DNA of 64,000 nt. It comes from Rhizodiscina lignyota (lineage: Eukaryota > Ascomycota > Dothideomycetes > Aulographales > Rhizodiscinaceae). The translations under genes and the position numbers were made by a program. The notes under the pieces are model-generated. The model made no database searches and was not told where the DNA came from. It worked only from the letters and a program-made list of their open reading frames with translations. Numbering within the stretch: position 1 is the first letter of the stretch; every line of letters begins with the position of its first letter. Shown one piece after another: positions 57,593 to 64,000 of this stretch. The stretch lies in NCBI GenBank assembly GCA_010015805.1, contig ML978124.1:2418001-2482000 (forward strand). Reading direction: 5' to 3'.

Positions 57593-59285
57593 AGCATCCA
57601 ATCGCTGGAGTTGATGTCTCAAAACTGGTCAACTGACGTCTCAATAATGATAGGAAAGAAATGAAGGTCGCGTCACAAGCACATGCGTGAGTCCTGAATA
57701 TTAGAAGTTATTCAAACTATACAAAACAATGAATATCAAGGTGGCATAGCCCCAGTACCAACACAACATGAGACACAAAGAGATGCGGGTGTTCTCCCAG
57801 GCGCCATGGAGACAGGAGGTGATGTTGGAAGATTGTCGTTCACATCATCATTGACAGCCTCTGACAGGCGCGAGCAAGATGGAAGCGCGCTCTCCCCAGA
57901 CATGTTGGCTTGCGGAAAGTCGCCGCACAGAGAGATTCTCCTATATCGAGGTTGCGTGTAGGAGCAGGAATACATTGCAGAACGCCTACAGAGCGACTCG
58001 ATACTTCAGCGGCTATCGCAGACGTCGGCAATTCAGATGAACGAAGGCGGCCAAAAAGAAGCGCGGTGGTAACGCTGGCCATGCGCCGACCGACGCACTG
58101 CAGGTCAAGCAAAAGCGGCCGAAAAATGCTGCAGCAATGAGCGAGGGCCAACATGCGAACGCCGGACGAGAGCTTGGCCGTGGTTCGCAGGGCGGCCATG
58201 CAGGGCATTGATAATCAGGGCGCTCAGGGGAGAGACTCCTTTGACCAGGATAAAAGTGCACCAAGCTTAATTCGGGCCCCACGGCGCTTACGGAGTATTT
58301 ACTACACCAAGATATTAATATCTACAATTCTGGGGAAGCATTACGCGACGGCGAGGCAGACAAGAACTCGCCGAGTTCTGCAACTCGTATTTCAGCATAT
58401 GTATCATGTATGCAGCTCCTACGTCTGGGCGGCAGGAGTGATGGCGCTTCGATATCAGTGTCGACACGGATGGCTTTCCTGGCAGCACACCCCTTCAGCC
58501 GGGCGCACATCGATTACAATTCGACGTCCCCAAGAGCCTCAAAGTTAAGGGTCAACGAGGGCACCCACATGCAGTCCTTCGTCTCCCGCGAACGTTCTGT
58601 TTTCCTTCAAAGATCGCGTTATTTTCAATGAATCAGCCTTCCACTAATTCCGATGCTTGACCTCTTAGTTACCAGAGTCGTTTCATGTTCAAGTCCCCTC
58701 TACTCATTAATAATTGACAAATGCTGACATGTGATCCTCTACTGTATCTCGTATTACACTGCAGCTACTACTTGAACCTCTTCCTTGGTGACACAATTCT
58801 CAAACAGACGATCCATCGCTTAAAGCGATCGAGAAGAGAAACGGCTAAGGCTTGCCGTGGCAAGAGTGAGAGGCCGAACATCTATGCATTTGTTCAGTAC
58901 CGCTTGTGAGCGATAAAGAGAAATGGTTGCACCGAAGCAAGGCTTGAAATGGTGGGGTAAGTATCAAGGATATCCCGTGAGAGAATACGGAAATTGCAAG
59001 TCCTCCCAGACATTACAGTTTTGTGATAGACAGAGCCTGTACCTTGCTCACACTCCTCAGACCACTCCTCAGACCACTCCTGAGAACATGTCTGTATTAA
59101 CAGGTCTATCTCAATAGATGCATCTGCTGTGCTGCCTGCTCGGGCAGGTTATTGTGCCTGCCATTCTCTCGCTTCTTGGACAATTCATGTCCAGCCGCAA
59201 GATCGTTTATCGGTTGCTTATGAGCATCCGATTAACAGCAGATCAGTCATGATCCATCTGGACCTGCAGTTCCCTCAGATCGACA
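57593..59285. other. Intergenic, no gene seen
   Basis: About 1.7 kb between DUF3176-B and PEX8. It has only short overlapping frames. A three-copy 12-bp repeat is at 59052-59087. A fragment reading KWWGKYQGYP near 58950 recalls a chromodomain but is too short to support. Confidence 0.45.
59052..59087. repeat. Three copies of a 12-bp repeat
   Basis: ACTCCTCAGACC occurs twice in tandem, then a third copy with two changes. Too short to assign a role. Confidence 0.8.
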
Positions 59286-61421
59286 TCAAAGCTTACTCTG
59301 CCCTTCCTGCATCGGCAACGCTCCGCTCATGAACGGGCCATTCTCATCAGCACCCTGGCCAAGGAATACCGCATCTCTTCCCCCATGCGTATTCCACCAC
59401 GTCACGCACATCTGCGACCGCTCCGGATCCATCTCGCCACTGATGAGAATCTCCCACAACCGCTCCTGACATATCTTACGCATCGATACATCTGATACGC
59501 GATTGATGAGATTCGCAGACATGGGGAGAGACTCATCGAGTAGATCCAGAGGCAAGAATGGTAGAGCGTCGAGGAAGGTCAGTACTAGAACTGCTTGTTC
59601 TGATAACGGTGGAGAGTCGTCTGGTTGGGTCATTGGTGTAGTAGGCTGTGGCGTGTTGAGAGGTGTGGCTGGTGCGGAGAGAGCTCGGTGGTGGACAAGT
59701 TCCATCAGTGCTCCAGGAAGATCAGGTTGGGTTGCAGAGAGCGGTGCGGGTGGAGCAGTTACGCGCATCAGCGTCTTGAATGCAAGACGAAATTGGCGTG
59801 GAGAGAGATTGTGCGGGAAAACGCTGAATAGTGCGTCGACGTAGAATGGTAGATGTTTTGCCGTGAGTTCAGCACTTTGTGGTGCGGATAATACCGATAG
59901 TATTACGCTGTGTGCGGCCTCGAAAATGGGTAGTAAGTCATTGCTGCCACCCGCAGCGAGGTATGGTGCAGCCGCAGCTACGAGCAATTCTTCGTTTACG
60001 GTGGGCGTGAGGACGAGAGTGAAGTGCTCCGCCGTGTTGAGGAAATACAGGTCCAGACATCGGTCCAAGGCATTCTCTGGGATCTGGCCAAGCCCTACCG
60101 GCCTGATTGATTTCAAGAACGCGTCAGCATGGATCGCGTATGTACTGAGAATATCGATTGCTGTCAAACAGACGAATGTGTATTGAGTGAACGAGTGTGT
60201 GCCCGTTCTGGAGGAGATGAAGTAAAGATTCCTGAGTGCATGCAGAGACTGCGAAACCATGACAGGTGCTACAGCATCAGATGAGAGTAGCCTGTCGCCC
60301 AGAAGCCGTCCTATCGCAGCGCGAAGAATGATGACGCTTGCGAATAGCGTCGACCTGAGCAGCTTCCATAAGGGTGGTAATGTTGTGCGAAGCGTATCTG
60401 CCGTGAAGTATTGCGCCTCCTCCGAAGCATCGACTTCTGAGAGCCCAATCTGGCGCCATTGGGTGAGAAGAGACCTCGTGAAACCAGCAATGTCGTCTAC
60501 AAGCGTCTGGACGAGCAGAGAATCCCGTACTTGCTCCGCAGCATGCGCGATTAACCTCGAAAGCGGGCCCATGGATGCTACAAGCGGTCTGGATACTACT
60601 CTTGCAATCTGGCGAGCTGAGGCAGAGTTTGATGGCCAGTCAAACTTTTGATCCTCCGTTGTTTTGATGTGCATGCCGATAGATGCAAGAAAGTACGCCG
60701 ACTGGAAACCTTCAAGCGAGTAGTATGCCGTTCCAACCAAGACTGGGAGTAGTCCATCGTAATCCAGCTTCGCCCGATCCGCGTCCGAGAGGAGTGGGAA
60801 CGTATGATTTAGCACAAGCGTGATACAGTGTGCACCAAGTTCGTCGCCATTTCGGGCCTCAACAATAGCCAGATTCGTAGCTCTTGCTAATGCATCCTCC
60901 AAAGTTCGGCGCATCGAACGAGTGAGTCCCTCACGATCTTGTCCTTCAAAGCCAACAAACAGACCTCCGAGGACCATGAGATGCTTCCATCTTTGTGAAC
61001 GGTCGTCTGCTCCTTTGACTACTGCTTTCACCCACTCTTCCCGTGGCATGCCTCCACCAATCTGAGGCGTATCTGGATACAAAGGCTGTGGTTTATCCTT
61101 CTCCTGTATTTCTCCTTCGCGTACTAAAGTCGCAGCAGCAGAGTGGAATACACTCATCACCCGGAGGCATGTGCCCAGTCCTTCCGGTCTGTCCCATATT
61201 GCCGGTGCTGCTAAGAGGTGCGATGTGAGGAGTGTGAGGTTAAGCGGATTCGTCAGAGTCGTGAGAAGAGATGATGCGGTGGACAATAATCTAAGAAACC
61301 GGTATCAGTTCTGCATGAATGGAATTGCAGCTATCATTGTCACTTACCTGGGCGTGTCTTGTTGGTCTGTATACGTCTGTAGAGACCGAAGGAGGGTGCC
61401 GAGCAATCTGTCAGCAGGCAT
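59286..61421 (-). CDS. PEX8: Peroxisomal import protein Pex8
   Basis: Exons 61421-61348 and 61290-59286 (57-nt intron) give 692 residues. Pex8 sits on the inner face of the peroxisomal membrane and links the docking complex with the RING complex during matrix-protein import. The C-terminus is the PTS1 signal Ser-Lys-Leu (QEGQSKL). The N-terminus DRLLGTLLRSLQ, then LLTTLTNPLNLTLLTSHLL and APAIW, and the block ICQERLWEILISGEMDPERSQ near the end match Pezizomycotina Pex8. The body is helical and hydrophobic in patches without clear membrane spans, as in the family. The first exon is short but its junction (TPR/LLSTASS) is natural. Alternative names in databases include peroxin-23-like; the SKL end favours Pex8. 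Confidence 0.82.
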
Positions 61422-62122
61422 GGCTGTTTAGGTGAGACTCAAGGTCTGCCCGCCTTGAGTGGAAAACTCCCTGAGCCTTCGCTTCATCTACGAGCAGTTT
61501 GATAAAGCAGTGTGAACTTTTTGGAGGTTGATACTCCTTCTGGAATGCCTCGGCAAATATTTAGGGTTAGGGCTCTTCATCAAACCACTCGAATGATCTG
61601 ACCCTCGCTCAAGGCGCTCCATTTTCCTCTTCCAGCACACGCACAAAGTCACGGCCGTATGTCCATGTTTCAGCTCCAAGTATATTTCATCCGAGTCAGC
61701 ATCGCAGTGCATAGTTCTACGCCCTTTCGTCCAATTATGTCATCAATCTGAGTCCCAAACTACGGTTACTTCTTTCCTGATGCAGGCATTGCGAAGAGTC
61801 GGACTTTAAGGAAGGATTTTGTAGGGAACATGTCAAGTGGATTATTGCTATATGATTGCTTGCACGAGGCAATATAGGATGTAGGGCGTTAGATCAGCAA
61901 TATCTCCCGAGTTTGAGCGGTGTCCATGGCTGTGGACAGACCATCAGGCCTCCAGCCGCGGCGCCGAGGATAGTATTTAACTCCAGAGTATGTTACACGA
62001 TGTAAGAACCGGATCTTATGTATATGAATTCCTCCGATACCTCAGTTCAGCCCCGTACTTAGTACGGTTCATTATTCCTACCTCCCTCTCGTCCGCTCTC
62101 TCAAGCGCCTCTCGTTCCCAGA
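61422..62122. other. Intergenic between divergent genes, no gene seen
   Basis: 700 bp with the promoters of PEX8 and the DUF3237 gene. CT-rich tracts just upstream of 62123; nothing else recognised. Confidence 0.5.
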
Positions 62123-62676
62123 ATGGCTCCACCAAAGCTCGAATACCTCTTCAAGATGAAGGGCTATCTCGCACCGGATCAAACAGTCGAGGTTGGTACC
62201 GTGAAATCCGGTCCACAGCGAATCTTCGCACCTATTGTGAGCGGTTGGCTGGAGGGACCAAGTGTTGGAAGAGCAGAAGCAACTCCCGGAGGAGGTGACT
62301 GGATGCTCGTATGTATCTCCTCTCCCGAAATCAGCTCTTACCAGCACTGATGATGTGCTCCCAGGTCGACCCACAGAGCCAAACAATCCACCTGGATGTC
62401 CGATTCTGCGCTAAATGGGAAGACGGCAACGCAGCCTTCTTTCACTATCCGGGGATCATCCAAATAAACGAAAAGGTCATGAAGGCTATGACCTACGCAC
62501 CAGACGCAAAGAGCACCGAGTTCGAGGATCTGGAGTTTTGGACGTCACCGATTGTTGAAATTAGCAACAAGGAGCTCAAGTGGTTGGAGCGAAGTATGCT
62601 TGTCGCTCAAGGTAAGCTGATCCATGATGATGGAGGATATGGAGTTGAATATGAGGTCTATAAACTCGCGCATTAA
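62123..62676 (+). CDS. DUF3237 family protein
   Basis: Exons 62123-62308 and 62365-62676 (56-nt intron, donor GTATGT, acceptor CCCAG) give 165 residues. The splice joins GGDWML to VDPQSQTIHLDVRF, which is the conserved DUF3237 strand pair; the frame is otherwise closed. DUF3237 proteins are small beta-barrel proteins, common in fungi and bacteria, some placed near aromatic-compound degradation genes, but without an agreed function. The N-terminus (MAPPKLEYLFKMKGYLAP) has no signal peptide, so it is probably cytosolic. The length and both ends agree with the family. Confidence 0.85.
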
Positions 62677-62738
62677 ACGATCAAATTTAGTTGTTGGGTA
62701 TATAAGTCGCTAAATCAAAGAGAAATATGCTATAATCT

Positions 62739-64000
62739 CTATCTCTGCTTGCTCCTCCGGACCAGAATCAGGAGGAAGAATGCGATAACGCGATAGGTCG
62801 TGCCTATCCCAAGTAGCACGACCATATCCAACCAAAATCTGCCAAACACTAATCCCAAAGCTTGTGCTGCATCATCGATCTGCCATAGATAACTGACTGG
62901 CATAACGTTCTCGCTGTAGTATACCTCCGCGATCCAGACACCAGGACTAGCTCGCCAGAGCCAAGTCATGTGCCATTGTGCGACCTGGTTCAGCGTTGGA
63001 GCGAAGCCCGAGAGAATACCAACGATCAAAGATGCCATGGTGGCAAGAAGTGGGCCGTCTTCGCGACGGGTGAGCATCGAAACGCAAGATGCGAGGCCGT
63101 AAATGCAGTAATAATACAAGAGGTTGACGACGAATGCTTTCAGCCAGTCTATGCGAGGCGTAGCAAGGAGCATGAAAAAGACTGTGAAATGATAACAACC
63201 GAGGATGATGCGAGGAAGCGTAGCAATGACTTTGCCCATGTAGTACGAGAAGCGGTTGTGGCCGGAAGCCGCCTCCCGGCGGTAGGTAAGCTTCTCCTCA
63301 CCAAACACCTTCACACCTGGGGCAGAAGAGGTAAGACCAAGTGCGATGGCGACGAGGAGCGCCAGGATAGAGAGGGTTTGGTAATCGATAGATGAAGAGA
63401 GATATATGTAGTCGTCGTGATAAATGCCATGGAAGAGAGCGCCGTCTTCGCCATTAAGCGCTAGACCAATCAGGAAGCCGGCCAAAGAAGCAACACCAAT
63501 CTCGAACCAGAATGCTGCTTTGAGTCTGTATTGCTGCAAGAAGCTTCGAAGCATACAGAAGTAGAATTGGGTATAAAAAGGGGCGCCACGTCGTCTTATC
63601 GACTTCTTAAGAGAGTGTTGTTCTCCATATGCACCCTGCATTTGGGACGGTCCTCGTGAGTCTCGATTTGTGGAAATGTTCGCCCAATGCTCGATCAGAG
63701 ATTCCTTCGAAGTGTCACCAGCCCGCTTGTATGGCCGTCCTGCACCTGTTATGATATCCATCAGCGTGTCGGCGGGATTAGAGTGCTCTGGAAAGTCAAA
63801 GCCTGCACGTTCGAAGTAGCCTTGTACATCGCGCTCCTTGCCCTGGTAGATTAGCCTGCCGTTGGCGAGAAGAATCAAATCGTCAATGGCATGGAAAATC
63901 TCTTCTCGAGGCTGGTGGATAATGGTGACGACCGTTATGCCAAGTCGAGCAAGAGCTGAAAGGATTTTCATTATATGCGAGGCAGCTGTAGCATCGAGTC
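62739..64000 (-). CDS. ABCG-type (White/PDR-like half) transporter, C-terminal part
   Basis: An open frame enters at the window end and stops at 62739 (about 420 codons visible). The first residues LDATAASHIMKIL continue the nucleotide-binding domain just after Walker B, followed by the switch His in TIIHQPREEIFHAIDD and the linker GYFERAGFDFPEHSNPAD. About six membrane helices follow, in the order of the ABCG transmembrane domain (for example FWFEIGVASLAGFLIGLAL, LSILALLVAIALGL, FTVFFMLL, a loop with FAPTLNQVAQW, and a last helix near the end). The domain order NBD-TMD shows an ABCG half or the second half of a full transporter; the missing N-terminus would tell. Substrates of fungal ABCG proteins range from lipids to drugs, so none is assigned. 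Confidence 0.9.
   Translation of the reverse strand, partial: LDATAASHIMKILSALARLGITVVTIIHQPREEIFHAIDDLILLANGRLIYQGKERDVQGYFERAGFDFPEHSNPADTLMDIITGAGRPYKRAGDTSKESLIEHWANISTNRDSRGPSQMQGAYGEQHSLKKSIRRRGAPFYTQFYFCMLRSFLQQYRLKAAFWFEIGVASLAGFLIGLALNGEDGALFHGIYHDDYIYLSSSIDYQTLSILALLVAIALGLTSSAPGVKVFGEEKLTYRREAASGHNRFSYYMGKVIATLPRIILGCYHFTVFFMLLATPRIDWLKAFVVNLLYYYCIYGLASCVSMLTRREDGPLLATMASLIVGILSGFAPTLNQVAQWHMTWLWRASPGVWIAEVYYSENVMPVSYLWQIDDAAQALGLVFGRFWLDMVVLLGIGTTYRVIAFFLLILVRRSKQR

Noticed and set aside
58923-59117. Chromodomain-like fragment (KWWGKYQGYP)
   Set aside because: Only about ten residues resemble the motif; no surrounding integrase, transposase or repeat ends were found.

Overview
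The window is nuclear DNA of a filamentous ascomycete (Pezizomycotina; Dothideomycetes is my best guess, but the class is not proven). The evidence is short introns of about 46-116 nt with GTAAGT/GTATGT donors and CTGAC/CTAAC branch sites, compact genes on both strands, and families typical of this group: a HET-domain protein, DUF3176, DUF6594 and DUF3237 proteins, a CYS-3-type bZIP factor and a fungal Pex8 ending in SKL. No rRNA, tRNA, CRISPR array or intact transposon was seen.

Layout. 1-15 kb: the start of a secreted SMP-30/gluconolactonase-like gene (cut by the window edge), a SKG6-like single-span membrane protein, a decayed NYN/CCCH zinc-finger gene, a HET-domain gene, a Gre2-like reductase, and a small secreted cysteine-rich protein missed by simple ORF finding. 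15-30 kb: housekeeping and signalling genes, namely ALG10 and PSF2 (divergent), a CDC25-type Ras exchange factor behind a 4.4-kb gap, and CHK1 just downstream of a 14-bp minisatellite. 30-36 kb: a retropepsin-like gene, a DUF6594 membrane protein gene with one in-frame TAG, and a Cys/His-rich fungal protein. 37-50 kb: cytochrome c peroxidase, an uncharacterised membrane-anchored protein, mitochondrial GRX5, an F-box-like protein, a secreted GH43 enzyme, CYS-3 and CHL4 (divergent), and a DUF3253 protein. 50-58 kb: two paralogous DUF3176 membrane proteins with a hidden nine-exon gene between them. 59-64 kb: PEX8, a DUF3237 protein and the 3' part of an ABCG transporter.

The most striking item is the hidden gene at 53291-54042 on the minus strand. 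Each of its exons is too short for a conventional ORF list. Spliced, they give a 114-residue preproprotein with a signal peptide, five Lys-Arg (kexin) sites and five near-identical copies of a peptide based on GTNGKGPGSY. It is a kexin-processed repeat-peptide precursor, of the kind used for fungal pheromones and for dikaritin-type RiPPs, but with a core I do not recognise. Its repeats are made of tandemly duplicated 19-nt and 35-nt microexons. The flanking DUF3176 pair is the only candidate partner system visible nearby; no UstY-like (DUF3328) gene is present in the window.
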